A stretch of DNA of 60,112 nucleotides from Lachnospiraceae bacterium (GCA_900768755.1 CAAGDV010000017.1:1-60112); one strand, 5' to 3'; counted from the stretch's first letter, positions 17,850-27,464 are shown. Notes: generated by a model not told the origin, from the sequence alone. A program made the numbers and translations.

Positions 17850-17908
17850 AAACACCTCCTTATTGGAAATGATTATTTTAGAATTATTTTCCAAAAGGAG
17901 GTGTTTTT
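17850..17908 (+). terminator. Long hairpin: atp operon terminator that also contains the ywmB ribosome-binding site
   Basis: Arms 17850-17869 and 17888-17906 pair over about 19 bp with one bulged base, closing an 18-base loop and running into TTTTT. The 3' arm contains AAAAGGAGGTG, the ribosome-binding site of the TTG start at 17911, and the 5' arm carries its exact complement CACCTCCTT. It therefore looks both like a terminator and like a lid on the next gene's translation start. Confidence 0.85.
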
Positions 17909-17910
17909 GA

Positions 17911-18627
17911 TTGAAACGGACAGGAATCATCGCTGCGATGATAATCTGGTGTGTGTGCGCCGTAAAACTTATCAGTTTCAAATTTTCGCAGTCATCGGAT
18001 ATAATCACTGCTTTTGAGAGTATGGACTATTCGGCGGTTGATACAATAATAGATGCGTACGGATACTACGGCTCGGGGGAGATGAGCGGGGATAATGCCA
18101 AAAATCTTGTGACCGGGATAATGGGCTGTCTGGGCATCAACGGTTCTGAATGCCGTTATATTGTCTCGGAGAACTGCGTGGAGCTTTTAAAGGAGAGCGA
18201 AAACGGGACCGCCGGAGTGAAGTTAATTGATGACAGCGGTAAATATTATGTCGCGGTAAATATTTTGATTAAGAACCGCACGGACTGTGCGCTGACCTAT
18301 AAATCAATGGTCGAGGACCTTTTTGACGCCGCGGGAATTGATGGCGGATATGTCAATCTGAATCTTCGCGGAGAGGTTTGCGGAGCGCTTAACTACTATG
18401 AGAGAAACAGAATTGCGGACCGTTTTCTTGAGATGCTTGATGCCTATGTGGTCGTTGAGAACAGGGACAATTCTCTTTTTACCATATATGCTTACACGGA
18501 CAGAATCGACAGCTACGTGCTGTCTTCGGGAAGAAGAGTCAATGTAAATATTGTCGAAACCTACGATGAGGTCAGAAATTGTACCGTAATATATCTTGCT
18601 ACTCCGATTAACAACCTTGATTATTGA
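17911..18627 (+). CDS. ywmB: YwmB-like protein
   Basis: A 238-residue protein with an N-terminal signal anchor (GIIAAMIIWCVCAVKLI) and a predicted extracytoplasmic domain. It resembles the YwmB family (TATA-box-binding-protein-like fold), mainly from position: in Bacillus subtilis ywmB lies just downstream of atpC. Biochemical function is unknown. The start is a TTG with a near-perfect AAAAGGAGGTG 7 bases upstream, but that site is inside a strong hairpin. Next comes a large membrane-anchored protein after 54 bases. Confidence 0.6.
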   Translation: MKRTGIIAAMIIWCVCAVKLISFKFSQSSDIITAFESMDYSAVDTIIDAYGYYGSGEMSGDNAKNLVTGIMGCLGINGSECRYIVSENCVELLKESENGTAGVKLIDDSGKYYVAVNILIKNRTDCALTYKSMVEDLFDAAGIDGGYVNLNLRGEVCGALNYYERNRIADRFLEMLDAYVVVENRDNSLFTIYAYTDRIDSYVLSSGRRVNVNIVETYDEVRNCTVIYLATPINNLDY

Positions 18628-18681
18628 GTTGTTAAGATGTAAAATATATGTGTGAAAGTATAGTTTGATGAGGATAATATT

Positions 18682-21138
18682 TTGAAAACAATACCTTTAA
18701 GAATCAGGATAATTATATATCTTGCGGTTTTTTTCGGGACGGCCGCAGTTACATATATTCTGGCTGTGCGCGAACCAAAGGCAGCTGTGGAGGATACGAA
18801 GAGCAGCATGGGCTACGCATCCCTTCCGGTGATATATATGTCTACAGAGTCCGGAATCAATTACAATTACCTTTTCGGATATAGGGGCAGGGTGGACACC
18901 TCGTATCTTCATGATGTGGTTACGCCCATAAGCTCGGACCGTGTCCTTCCGATACACATTATCCAGTACGGCAATGTTTTGTCGGACATTTCGTATGAGA
19001 TACGAAGCCTTGACCGGAGCAAGCTTATTGAGCGCAACAGCCTTAACGACTACAAGAGTCGGGACGGAGTTATTGCGGCAGAACTCAAATTCCGCAATCT
19101 TTTGGATGCGGGGGAGGAGTATATGCTCAAAATAACCCTTAATTCGGAGAAATCGGGCGAAATCGATTATTATACCCGTTTAATCATCATGGATGACGCC
19201 AATACCGACAGAAAACTTACCTATGTCAAAAATTTTTCGGAGTACACCTTCAGTGAGGACACTCTGGACAATATTAAAGCCAAACTGGAGACCAACTCAA
19301 GCGGCGACAATACCAATCTCGGTCGTGTGGACATTCACTGCAAGCTCTCACAGGTGGGCTACGGAAAACTCACCCCGATACTTTGCGGGGAGCGTTACAT
19401 TTCTATTAACGAGATTACTGCCACAACCGCGTCAATCACTCTCAATTTCAGGATAAAGACGCAGGATGCCACCGGCAGTTATTCCTACAATGTCAGGGAG
19501 TTTTTGCGGATAAACCAGCCTGATGCCACAGTCACATATGTGTATAATTACGAGAGATTCATGGATCAGGTGTTTGAGGCCCGGGGCGCTGTCAGCCAGA
19601 ACGGCGAGATATACATTGGAATCATGAGTGACGAGGATATTGTCACCAAGCAGAGCTACGACAAAAAAATCACCTGCTTTGTGTACCGGAATGAACTGTG
19701 GGAGTACAATGCGACCAGCAATCACTTTGTAAAAATATTTTCTTTTGCCGAGAGTGAATTGGATTTCTTAAGGGAAAGCAATGCGAGCCACGGCGTGAAA
19801 ATCCTGAATGTTGCGAACTCCGGCAAAGTGGACTATGCCGTGTATGGTTATATGAACCGCGGCATGCACGAGGGAGAACTCGGAATATCGGTGTTTTCTT
19901 ACGACCCTGAGACATACACGGCAAAAGAGATTGTCTTCATCCCGAGAACGGATGTATACAAATCAATCGAAAGGGATGTCGACACTTTATTGTACATTAA
20001 TTCTGACCAAATATTATATTTGTACATCAATGAGTCGATATACTATATAGACTGTACCACTAAGGAGAGCATGACCATAGCCACCAATGTTTCCCGCGAG
20101 AACTGCATACTTTGCGAGAACAATGCAATGCTTGCGTACCAGTCGGCGGCGGATATCAATGAGTGCGACACGGTGAATATAATTTATCTCAATACCGGCG
20201 AGCAGACCGCCATTAAGGCGCAAAAGAGCAACGAGAGGCTTAAGGTGCTCGGCTTCATTGATGAGAAACTGGTATACGGAGTTGCGCGCAGAGAGTATAT
20301 AGAGTACAGCACGCATGTCGACTACAGATACCTGATGGACAGACTCTATATAATTGACAAGGAGCTGGAGCTTGTAAGGGAGTTTTACAGCGAAGGCTAT
20401 TTTATCAACGATACGGATTTTACCGGGGAGAAAATAATACTTTACCGGGTGCAGCTTAATGAGGAGGGGCAGGTAGTTATGGCACCGTCGACCCAGCTTC
20501 TGAGCAATGAGTATTCTTCAGGCAGCAATGTGGAGCTCACCAGCCGTGCGACCGATGTAAGGCAGAAGGAGATTTATATCAATCTGCCCATTACCACGGT
20601 GGTGAACAGAGGAATTGACAGGACTGCCAAATATCAGTTTGAATCGCAGAATGTGGTTAATCTGATTGTGGGCGAGTCTTCGGACGAATCGGTAGCTGTT
20701 TTCTCTTACGGCGTTTTCTACGGAATATATGACAGGGCTGCCGATGCAATTGCGGTTGCAAGCAGCACAGCGGGAGTGGTTGTCAACAACAGCGGACGGA
20801 GAATCTGGGACAGATATAAGTCAAAGGAGAGTACGATTGCGGTGAGCGACGAGGATATTCAGGAGTATGATTCTGCCGTCAGATACCTCTCGGAGCACTT
20901 TGAGGGGGCATTTAGCCTGAATGGGTGCGAGATTGAGCTTGCGCTGTACTATGTCGACCTGGGATACCCAATCATCGCCAGGACGGGCGAAGATTCCTAC
21001 GAGATGATTTATGCATATAACAGCAACAATGTGATGACGATAGATTTTACTTCCAATACCAGAAAAACCTACACCAAAAAGGATTTTGACTCTAAGATTG
21101 GCGTATACGGCGCGGAGATGTTTACCTGCGGATTATAG
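18682..21138 (+). CDS. Large membrane-anchored protein, unknown function
   Basis: An 818-residue protein with one N-terminal transmembrane helix (about 8-28) and an otherwise extracytoplasmic, beta-rich body containing repeated short strands like those of beta-propeller or sandwich proteins. The last about 90 residues (LALYYVDLGYPIIARTGE, then YEMIYAYNSNNVMTIDF) resemble the C-terminal half of a C39-like peptidase fold, but the position usually held by catalytic His is Glu and no catalytic Cys region is evident, so at most it is a non-catalytic relative (inference). TTG start with GATGAGG upstream. It lies 9 bases before a class A PBP gene, which suggests a cell-envelope role. Confidence 0.65.
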   Translation: MKTIPLRIRIIIYLAVFFGTAAVTYILAVREPKAAVEDTKSSMGYASLPVIYMSTESGINYNYLFGYRGRVDTSYLHDVVTPISSDRVLPIHIIQYGNVLSDISYEIRSLDRSKLIERNSLNDYKSRDGVIAAELKFRNLLDAGEEYMLKITLNSEKSGEIDYYTRLIIMDDANTDRKLTYVKNFSEYTFSEDTLDNIKAKLETNSSGDNTNLGRVDIHCKLSQVGYGKLTPILCGERYISINEITATTASITLNFRIKTQDATGSYSYNVREFLRINQPDATVTYVYNYERFMDQVFEARGAVSQNGEIYIGIMSDEDIVTKQSYDKKITCFVYRNELWEYNATSNHFVKIFSFAESELDFLRESNASHGVKILNVANSGKVDYAVYGYMNRGMHEGELGISVFSYDPETYTAKEIVFIPRTDVYKSIERDVDTLLYINSDQILYLYINESIYYIDCTTKESMTIATNVSRENCILCENNAMLAYQSAADINECDTVNIIYLNTGEQTAIKAQKSNERLKVLGFIDEKLVYGVARREYIEYSTHVDYRYLMDRLYIIDKELELVREFYSEGYFINDTDFTGEKIILYRVQLNEEGQVVMAPSTQLLSNEYSSGSNVELTSRATDVRQKEIYINLPITTVVNRGIDRTAKYQFESQNVVNLIVGESSDESVAVFSYGVFYGIYDRAADAIAVASSTAGVVVNNSGRRIWDRYKSKESTIAVSDEDIQEYDSAVRYLSEHFEGAFSLNGCEIELALYYVDLGYPIIARTGEDSYEMIYAYNSNNVMTIDFTSNTRKTYTKKDFDSKIGVYGAEMFTCGL

Positions 21139-21147
21139 GAGGCTGTA

Positions 21148-23259
21148 ATGGCTAAAAAGGGCAAGAAGAAAAAGACAACTGCATTAAAGGTTATTATGCT
21201 GATTCTTGTCGGCATACTGGGCGTTATCGCGTTGGTTGTGATTGCCTATGCCGGAAACATCCTAAAGCTCCAGAAGGAAGCGAAGAGGCTGACCGAAGGG
21301 ATTACCAAAGACACGTTCAGACAGACGCAGACCAGCATAGTATATGATATCAACGGCGAGGAGATAACGAGGCTTAGCGGCATCAAGGACGTGTATTATC
21401 TCAACGACGAGGACATTCCCTCCATTCTCAAAAAAGCGTTTGTCATCCTGGAGGATCAGGATTTCTATAATCACAAGGGAGTTGATTTCTCGGCAATCCT
21501 TCGTGCGGCGCTTGCGGATATGAAAGAAGGCGCAATTGTACAGGGCGCCAGCACCATCACGCAGCAGCTTGCGAAAAATGTTTTTCTCTCCGCGGACGTA
21601 AAGTGGGAGCGCAAAATAACCGAAGCCTTTGTTGCGATGGAGCTGGAGAAGAAATTCAGCAAGACCCAGATTATGGAGTTTTACATAAACAACATATATT
21701 TTAGCCACGGCTACTACGGAATTGAGGCAGCGGCGCAGGGGTATTTCGGCAAAACAACGAGGGAACTTACGCTTTCGCAGCTGGCATTTCTCGCAGCAAT
21801 ACCGAAGAATCCTTCAAAATATGACCCGATTACCAAGTTTGATTCCGTTGTTGAAAGAAGAGATTTCATCCTCAAACAGCTTTATGCGGCAGGGTACATC
21901 GACAGCCACGATTTTTATGCAGCAATGGACGAGCAGATTGTGCTTGTGAACAAAGATGAGACATTTTATAACTATGTCGAGACCTATGTTTTCCACTGTG
22001 CAACAAGGGCGCTTATGGAGTACAACGGTTTTACGATAAGGACGGAATTTACATCCGAGGAGGATGAGCAGAAGTACAACGAACTGTACGACGAGCTTTA
22101 TTCAACATATCAGGCGACGCTTTTTACGGCAGGTTACAGAATATACACATCAATTGATATTGAGAAGCAGGAGCTTTTGCAGAACACCGTGGATGAACTT
22201 ATGAAGGACCACGTTGAGGTCAGCGATGAAGGAATATACCTGACACAGGCTGCAGCAGTATGCATAGACAACAGCACAGGGTATGTGACGGCGATTGTGG
22301 GCGGAAGGAGCCAGGATTATGACGGTTACACACTGAATCGCGCCTATCAGAGCTACAGGCAGACAGGAAGCGCGATAAAGCCGTTAAATGTGTATGCTCC
22401 GTATATGATGCTCGGGCATGACCCGAATGAGCGCATAGAGGACGTGTGGTTTGAGGGCGGACCCAATAATTCGTGGGATACATATCGCGGCAATATTTCC
22501 CTGAAGGAGGCACTGGCGGTATCCTCCAATGTCTGTGCGTGGAAAATAATGATGTCAATGACACCGGAGTACGGCAATTCCTATCTTCACAAGTTGAAGT
22601 TCCGTAAAGTTGCGCTCGATGATGACAAAATTGCAACGTCAATAGGAGGATTTACATATGGAGCCAGTCCGGTGGAGATGGCGAGCGGATATGCAGCACT
22701 TGAGAATGACGGGGTGTACCGTAACCCAACCTGCGTATCAAGGATAACCAATGCGGAGGGCTCAATTCTTGTGGACTATGCCGGAAACGGCGAGCTGGTA
22801 TACAGCGAGAATGCCGCGAGGATGGTGACCAAAATGATGGAGTACGGTGTTAGCGATGGAATTCTTCAGCATGCACAGCTTGAAAACGCCATTGTGGCAG
22901 CCAAAAGCGGAACTACCAACGGCTCAAAGGATGGATGGCTATGCGGTTACTCAAGATATTACACGACTGTTGTATGGGTGGGGGACGATATTCCCAAAGC
23001 CAACTCATGGCTTAGCGGCGGAGGACTTCCGCTTGACATCTGGAAGACATTCATGGAAAAGATACATGAGGGACGCGACAGACTTGCTTTTCCGGATTAC
23101 ACAACCGACATTGAGGACGATGATAGTGAATATTCCACAACACCTCCTACGGAGGGCGAGACAGCAACTCATCCTACAGGCAGCGCTCCCGGAATGGACA
23201 TTGACGATGGGGATATTCCGGTTGATGTATCCGGACAGGGAGATAAGGATGCGAGATAG
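21148..23259 (+). CDS. pbpA: Class A penicillin-binding protein (PBP1A family)
   Basis: A 703-residue bifunctional peptidoglycan synthase. A Lys-rich cytoplasmic start and one helix (about 12-34) lead to a GT51 glycosyltransferase domain (about 70-250) with the catalytic Glu in ILEDQDFYNHKGVD and the GASTITQQLAKN motif. The transpeptidase domain has SAIK at 408-411 (S408 nucleophile), SSN (VSSNVCAW) and KSGTT. The C-terminal about 50 residues form an acidic Thr/Pro/Gly-rich tail. AGGAGG precedes the ATG. It polymerises lipid II and cross-links stem peptides outside the membrane. Confidence 0.95.
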   Translation: MAKKGKKKKTTALKVIMLILVGILGVIALVVIAYAGNILKLQKEAKRLTEGITKDTFRQTQTSIVYDINGEEITRLSGIKDVYYLNDEDIPSILKKAFVILEDQDFYNHKGVDFSAILRAALADMKEGAIVQGASTITQQLAKNVFLSADVKWERKITEAFVAMELEKKFSKTQIMEFYINNIYFSHGYYGIEAAAQGYFGKTTRELTLSQLAFLAAIPKNPSKYDPITKFDSVVERRDFILKQLYAAGYIDSHDFYAAMDEQIVLVNKDETFYNYVETYVFHCATRALMEYNGFTIRTEFTSEEDEQKYNELYDELYSTYQATLFTAGYRIYTSIDIEKQELLQNTVDELMKDHVEVSDEGIYLTQAAAVCIDNSTGYVTAIVGGRSQDYDGYTLNRAYQSYRQTGSAIKPLNVYAPYMMLGHDPNERIEDVWFEGGPNNSWDTYRGNISLKEALAVSSNVCAWKIMMSMTPEYGNSYLHKLKFRKVALDDDKIATSIGGFTYGASPVEMASGYAALENDGVYRNPTCVSRITNAEGSILVDYAGNGELVYSENAARMVTKMMEYGVSDGILQHAQLENAIVAAKSGTTNGSKDGWLCGYSRYYTTVVWVGDDIPKANSWLSGGGLPLDIWKTFMEKIHEGRDRLAFPDYTTDIEDDDSEYSTTPPTEGETATHPTGSAPGMDIDDGDIPVDVSGQGDKDAR

Positions 23260-23290
23260 AAAAATGCGGTCAGAAGAATGATATGATATT

Positions 23291-23325
23291 GATATGCCCC
23301 CTGTCAAGCAGACCGGGGGCATATC
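23291..23325. terminator. Hairpin between convergent genes, possible terminator
   Basis: An 11-bp perfect stem (23291-23301 with 23315-23325) lies between the PBP gene and the convergent membrane-protein gene. There is no T-run on either side, so it is a weak call as an intrinsic terminator. Confidence 0.45.
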
Positions 23326-23357
23326 AGTACTGTGAAGCTCTTTTGAACGGGTCGTTG

Positions 23358-24080
23358 TTATCCTTTTGCCGACCTGACAATCACGCCGGCTATCCACATA
23401 ATCACGGATGCAACCAGGAAGATAAGTACAAAGGAGTTAACCTTCTCTCGCCAACGCATTGCAAGAAGCAGAACATCACCTGCAACCGCCACAATAATCG
23501 GCGCAAGGGAGAACAGATTGACTGCCTGTCCGGTGAACACTTTGTATGACATATATGCAAAAGCGGCGACCAGAACTACGGAAACGACAGCCTCAATTAC
23601 ATGGAATGCCGTCGACAGTTTTATTTCTGATCTGTATACAACGGGTATCGCCATTGAGAAGAAAATAAGATAAACAAGCGACATCCACATAAGCACGCGG
23701 TTCTCCGATGAAGCATTGTTTCGTGCGGTAAAAATTACGAGCGCCGCTATGAGCAACCCGTATGAGCCGAACTGCACCGGTGATATAGTGTACTCAGTGT
23801 GAACCATTCCTGACAGCAGAATCACGCCTATTGTAATGCTTAACATTTTGTAGTCAACCGTTGTGCCGCTTTTGAACAGAGATTTAAGAAAATCCCTGTT
23901 AATAACTAATAACAGGACAACAAAAGCCGCAAGGGAAAGCGAACAGAGCAGGTATACATATCTGTTGAAACCATCGCCCATCACTGCCACCTGAGGGTCG
24001 GTTACGGAGCGAACAATACTCTGAAGCCTCTCCGCAAACAAAATAACAAAATATCCCATAATCAACCAGTTTTCAACCAT
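23358..24080 (-). CDS. Polytopic membrane protein, unknown function
   Basis: A 240-residue protein with about seven predicted helices covering most of its length (for example YLLCSLSLAAFVVLLLVI, GSYGLLIAALVIFTA, VEAVVSVVLVAAFAYMSY). No family motif was recognised. AAGAGGCG lies upstream of the ATG. It is 32 bases downstream of the lactate dehydrogenase gene on the same strand and may be co-transcribed with it, but no functional link is evident. Confidence 0.65.
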   Translation of the reverse strand: MVENWLIMGYFVILFAERLQSIVRSVTDPQVAVMGDGFNRYVYLLCSLSLAAFVVLLLVINRDFLKSLFKSGTTVDYKMLSITIGVILLSGMVHTEYTISPVQFGSYGLLIAALVIFTARNNASSENRVLMWMSLVYLIFFSMAIPVVYRSEIKLSTAFHVIEAVVSVVLVAAFAYMSYKVFTGQAVNLFSLAPIIVAVAGDVLLLAMRWREKVNSFVLIFLVASVIMWIAGVIVRSAKG

Positions 24081-24112
24081 TATAAAACGCCTCTTTTCTG
24101 TGTAATTACCGG

Positions 24113-25054
24113 TTATATTTCCAGCCCTTTAATTGTATCTTTTAATATTTTTGCAGATTCCTGCAGCTTCTGAGTCTCTTCCCCATTGAGAATAATTGGA
24201 ACCTGCGCTTCTATACCGTTGATTCCGACGATACACGGCATTGACAGAACAACATCTTCGATTCCGTACTCACCGTGCATTGAGGTTGATACCGGAAGAA
24301 TCGCTTTCTCATTTCTTACAATGACTTCGCAGATTCTTTTGACTGCCATGGCGACACCGAAATAAGTCGCTCTTTTGCGCTGAATGATATCGTATGCGCT
24401 GTTCTTTACCTTCTCTGCAATCGCCTCCTCAGACTGCCTGTGACTGAAATGGCCGCGCATCTCGCAGAAATTGCTGAGCGGTATTCCGGAAACGTTGGCA
24501 CTGCTGAAGGCGGCAATCTCGCTGTCTCCGTGCTCGCCTATGATAAAAGCATGGATGCTTTTGCTGTCAACGCCGAGATGCTCGCTTAAGCTGTATTTGA
24601 GCCGTGCAGTATCAAGCACGGTTCCGGAGCCTATAACACGGTTCTCGGGGAAACCGGATAGCTGCAACGCAACCTTTGTCAATATGTCGACGGGGTTGGC
24701 CACAATAAGAAGAATGCCTTCAAACCCGCGGCCGGATATCTCGGGGATTATTTTTTTGAAGATTCCGACATTTTTGTTCACGAGGTCAAGTCTTGTCTCG
24801 CCGGGCTGCTGGTTGGCGCCGGCGGTTACGATTACTATTCCGGCGTCCCTGACATCGTCATAATTGCCCGCATAGATTCGCATCTGTCTGGCAAACGGTA
24901 TTCCGTGACTGATATCCATTGCCTCGCCTTCCGCCTTTTCGGGGTTGGCATCTATGAGAGCAATCTCAGAAAATAGACCGCTTTGCATAAGTGCAAACAC
25001 TGAGGCGGAACCCACAAATCCGCAGCCTACCATTACTGCTTTCTGCATATTCAT
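24113..25054 (-). CDS. ldh: L-lactate dehydrogenase
   Basis: A 313-residue NAD-dependent enzyme that reduces pyruvate to lactate, regenerating NAD+ in fermentation. The dinucleotide motif is GCGFVGSA, the substrate loop is NQQPGETR, and the catalytic His is in IIGEHGDSE. Gln at the specificity position just after Asn in that loop, where malate dehydrogenases carry Arg, supports lactate over malate. The frame is open 66 bases further upstream, but AAGGAGTG lies 10 bases before the ATG at 25054 and the family N-terminus begins there. Confidence 0.9.
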   Translation of the reverse strand: MNMQKAVMVGCGFVGSASVFALMQSGLFSEIALIDANPEKAEGEAMDISHGIPFARQMRIYAGNYDDVRDAGIVIVTAGANQQPGETRLDLVNKNVGIFKKIIPEISGRGFEGILLIVANPVDILTKVALQLSGFPENRVIGSGTVLDTARLKYSLSEHLGVDSKSIHAFIIGEHGDSEIAAFSSANVSGIPLSNFCEMRGHFSHRQSEEAIAEKVKNSAYDIIQRKRATYFGVAMAVKRICEVIVRNEKAILPVSTSMHGEYGIEDVVLSMPCIVGINGIEAQVPIILNGEETQKLQESAKILKDTIKGLEI

Positions 25055-25100
25055 GATTGAATCACTCCTTTTTACAACTGTAAAATAACATAAAAGGACA

Positions 25101-25162
25101 AAAAAAGAACAGTAAAACACACCAACAGCCTCCGCCGTTAAGCGGTGGTGTGTTTACCGTTC
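25101..25162 (-). terminator. Terminator of the XRE regulator gene (minus strand)
   Basis: On the minus strand a hairpin with arms 25162-25146 and 25124-25107 (about 17 bp, one mismatch and one bulge, inner CCGC/GCGG stem) runs into six T residues at 25106-25101. It begins 5 bases after the regulator stop codon. Confidence 0.8.
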
Positions 25163-25166
25163 TATG

Positions 25167-25550
25167 TTATTTGTTCTTCTTTCCGTCCGAAGCCTTATTA
25201 CTTGAACGTAAGTATTCCTTGGCTGCCTTGATAAGCGCAATAAAGAATACAATCTCCTGATCGCTGCAATCAGAAAGAAGGTTGTAAATGCGCGAATCGT
25301 AGAAATACTTCTTGTTGTCCAACAGGTCATAAAGTAAGTCGTTAATAGATACCTGAAGGGTGTTCGACAAATTGATAAGTAAATCAATTGAAGCACCTGA
25401 GGTTCCGCTTTCGATGTTGGCGAGATGTCCTACAGAACAATTCACCTGTGTAGAAAGCTCTTCACGACTAACACCTTTTTGCTGACGGGCGGACTTGATG
25501 TTTTTGCCAATGCATTTCATATCAATGCTGTCAGGCTTTTTTGAGGGCAT
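25167..25550 (-). CDS. XRE-family helix-turn-helix regulator
   Basis: A 127-residue DNA-binding protein. Residues about 13-72 form a Cro/CI-type HTH domain (IGKNIKSARQQKGVSREELS then GHLANIESG, typical of the family), and the C-terminal about 50 residues are a short helical extension (QEIVFFIALIKAAKEYL) that may dimerise. AAGGAGG sits 8 bases before the ATG at 25550; a TTG two codons earlier is too close to that site. It lies between the ABC exporter and ldh genes on the same strand, with its own terminator, and palindromic sequence upstream. Targets are unknown. Confidence 0.85.
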   Translation of the reverse strand: MPSKKPDSIDMKCIGKNIKSARQQKGVSREELSTQVNCSVGHLANIESGTSGASIDLLINLSNTLQVSINDLLYDLLDNKKYFYDSRIYNLLSDCSDQEIVFFIALIKAAKEYLRSSNKASDGKKNK

Positions 25551-25634
25551 AATCAATTCCTCCTTAAATGTATGGTGTCGCCTATAATATGATAATAGGT
25601 AATTATATTATACCTAATATTCCAAAAAGTTTCA

Positions 25635-25658
25635 TTAACAATAATGATTATTTGTTAA
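25635..25658. promoter_or_regulatory. AT-rich palindrome upstream of the XRE gene
   Basis: A near-perfect inverted repeat (TTAACAATAAT and ATTATTTGTTAA) lies between the ABC exporter stop and the XRE start. A second dyad, TAGGTA-TACCTA, lies closer to the gene near 25600-25616. Either could be an operator for the regulator, or the first could form a weak hairpin after the exporter genes. Confidence 0.4.
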
Positions 25659-25691
25659 TGATGCAAGTTATATAATATATATCTGCCGCGA

Positions 25692-27464
25692 TTAAATCTG
25701 CTGTGAAGTGTAAAGCTTGTAATATTCGCCTTTTCTCTTCATGAGCTCGTCATGTGTTCCGCATTCTTTGATGCCCTTGTCGGATACATACATTATCTTA
25801 TCACAGTTCTTTATGGTTGAGAGTCTGTGAGCAATAATGAAGGAAGTTCTTCCCTTGAGCATTGCATTGAGACCGTTCTGCAACGCACGCTCGGTCGGGA
25901 CATCAATGCTTGAGGTTGCTTCATCAAGAATGAGAATCTTGGGGTCGGACAGAAGTGTTCTGGCAAAAGAAATCAGCTGACGCTGACCCTGGCTGAGCTG
26001 GCTTCCGCGCTCTTTGACCTCTGTCTGATAACCGTCAGGCATGGCGCTGATGAATTCATCGGCACACACAATGCTGCTCGCTTTAATAATCTCATCCATC
26101 GTCGCGTCAAGTTTTCCGTAGCGGATATTGTCCTCGATGGTTCCCGAGAAAAGGAAACTGTCCTGCATCATAATTCCCATCTGTGAGCGGAGGGAGTGCA
26201 GTGTCACTTTGGAAATATCGTGTCCGTCGATTAATATCTGTCCGCCATTTAGATTATAAAACCTTGACAGCAAATTTACAATAGTGGATTTTCCGGCACC
26301 TGTAGGACCTACCAGAGCGACACTTTCGCCCGGATTGATGTGAAAACTTACATTCTCCAGTACATTCGGGTCATCGTCATAGTGGAAGGTTACATTACAA
26401 AAATCAACTGCACCGACGATTTCCGGAAGCGGCCCGGCATCTTCTGAATCCGTAACGGTAACGGGTTCATCCATTGTCTCAAAAATTCTCTCGAGATACG
26501 CAATATTATTAATAAACGAGTTAAAAATATTACCGAGGTTAAGAATCGGCTGCCAGAATCTTGAGGCGTAGGAGGTCATTGCGACGATTACACCGAGTGA
26601 GATATTTCCCTGGCCGATTATTAAAATACTTACAAGGTATACTGCTGCACGGACCCACACCGATACATTGTCAATTCCGGGCCACACGAGGTTGGAGTAT
26701 TTGACTGCCTCCATCCATGCGTTCTTGCATTTTCCGGACAAATCCTCAAAAATCTCCTGGTTCTCGTCCTCTCTGGCGAACATCTGGGTGACGCGGGCAC
26801 CGGTGATGTTTTCCTGAAGATAACCGTTCAGATTGGAGTTTTTGTTGGACACTTGCTGCCATGCGCGGCGCTGGTGATTTTTTATGTACCACATGAACGC
26901 CATAAGCACGGGCACGCCCGCCAGAATAACCAAGGACAGCTTTACATGAACGATGAACATGAATATTACGATGAAAATCATGTTTATTACTTCCAGAATA
27001 ACATTTATGATACCGTTTGAAAGCATATCCGACACGGAGTTAACATAGTTGACAACCCTGATCTGTATTTTGCCGTGCGGTCTGTCGTCGTAGTACTGGA
27101 ACGGCAGTCTCTGAAGGTGTTCAAACAAGTCTGTTCTTATGTCAAAAATAATGTCCTGGCCCACAATGTTCATAATGCGCGAGCGGATGGTTGAGAGCGC
27201 AACACTTATCAATGACAGAACTACCAGAATTGCAGCTAGTAGCCACAATTCCTTGACATCCTTGTTGGGAATGGAGACGTCGAGCGAGTGCTGTATAATC
27301 ATCGGGGAGAGCAGGCCGGTTCCAGCTGCGATGGCACTCAGTATCAGGGACAAAATCATCTTGCCCGCATATTTTTTGATGTACACGGTGGCACGAAGCA
27401 GGTGCCTAAAATTAAAAGGAGTTTCCAGGCGCTCGTCCTCGGCAAAAGTGTTTTTCTTAGCCAT
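25692..27464 (-). CDS. Heterodimeric ABC exporter, subunit with consensus catalytic site
   Basis: A 590-residue half transporter: six-helix membrane domain (about 25-315) and an ABC ATPase domain. Walker A GPTGAGKS, Walker B ILILDEAT with catalytic E515, and H-loop H546 (IIAHRLS) are all intact, whereas the signature is LSQGQ rather than LSGGQ. This is the pattern of the catalytically competent partner in type IV heterodimers such as BmrCD or TM287/288. The ATG at 27464 follows GGGAGGTGAG and overlaps the partner's stop by 8 bases; the longer frame upstream is a shadow of that partner. Likely exports a lipophilic drug or lipid. Confidence 0.92.
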   Translation of the reverse strand: MAKKNTFAEDERLETPFNFRHLLRATVYIKKYAGKMILSLILSAIAAGTGLLSPMIIQHSLDVSIPNKDVKELWLLAAILVVLSLISVALSTIRSRIMNIVGQDIIFDIRTDLFEHLQRLPFQYYDDRPHGKIQIRVVNYVNSVSDMLSNGIINVILEVINMIFIVIFMFIVHVKLSLVILAGVPVLMAFMWYIKNHQRRAWQQVSNKNSNLNGYLQENITGARVTQMFAREDENQEIFEDLSGKCKNAWMEAVKYSNLVWPGIDNVSVWVRAAVYLVSILIIGQGNISLGVIVAMTSYASRFWQPILNLGNIFNSFINNIAYLERIFETMDEPVTVTDSEDAGPLPEIVGAVDFCNVTFHYDDDPNVLENVSFHINPGESVALVGPTGAGKSTIVNLLSRFYNLNGGQILIDGHDISKVTLHSLRSQMGIMMQDSFLFSGTIEDNIRYGKLDATMDEIIKASSIVCADEFISAMPDGYQTEVKERGSQLSQGQRQLISFARTLLSDPKILILDEATSSIDVPTERALQNGLNAMLKGRTSFIIAHRLSTIKNCDKIMYVSDKGIKECGTHDELMKRKGEYYKLYTSQQI

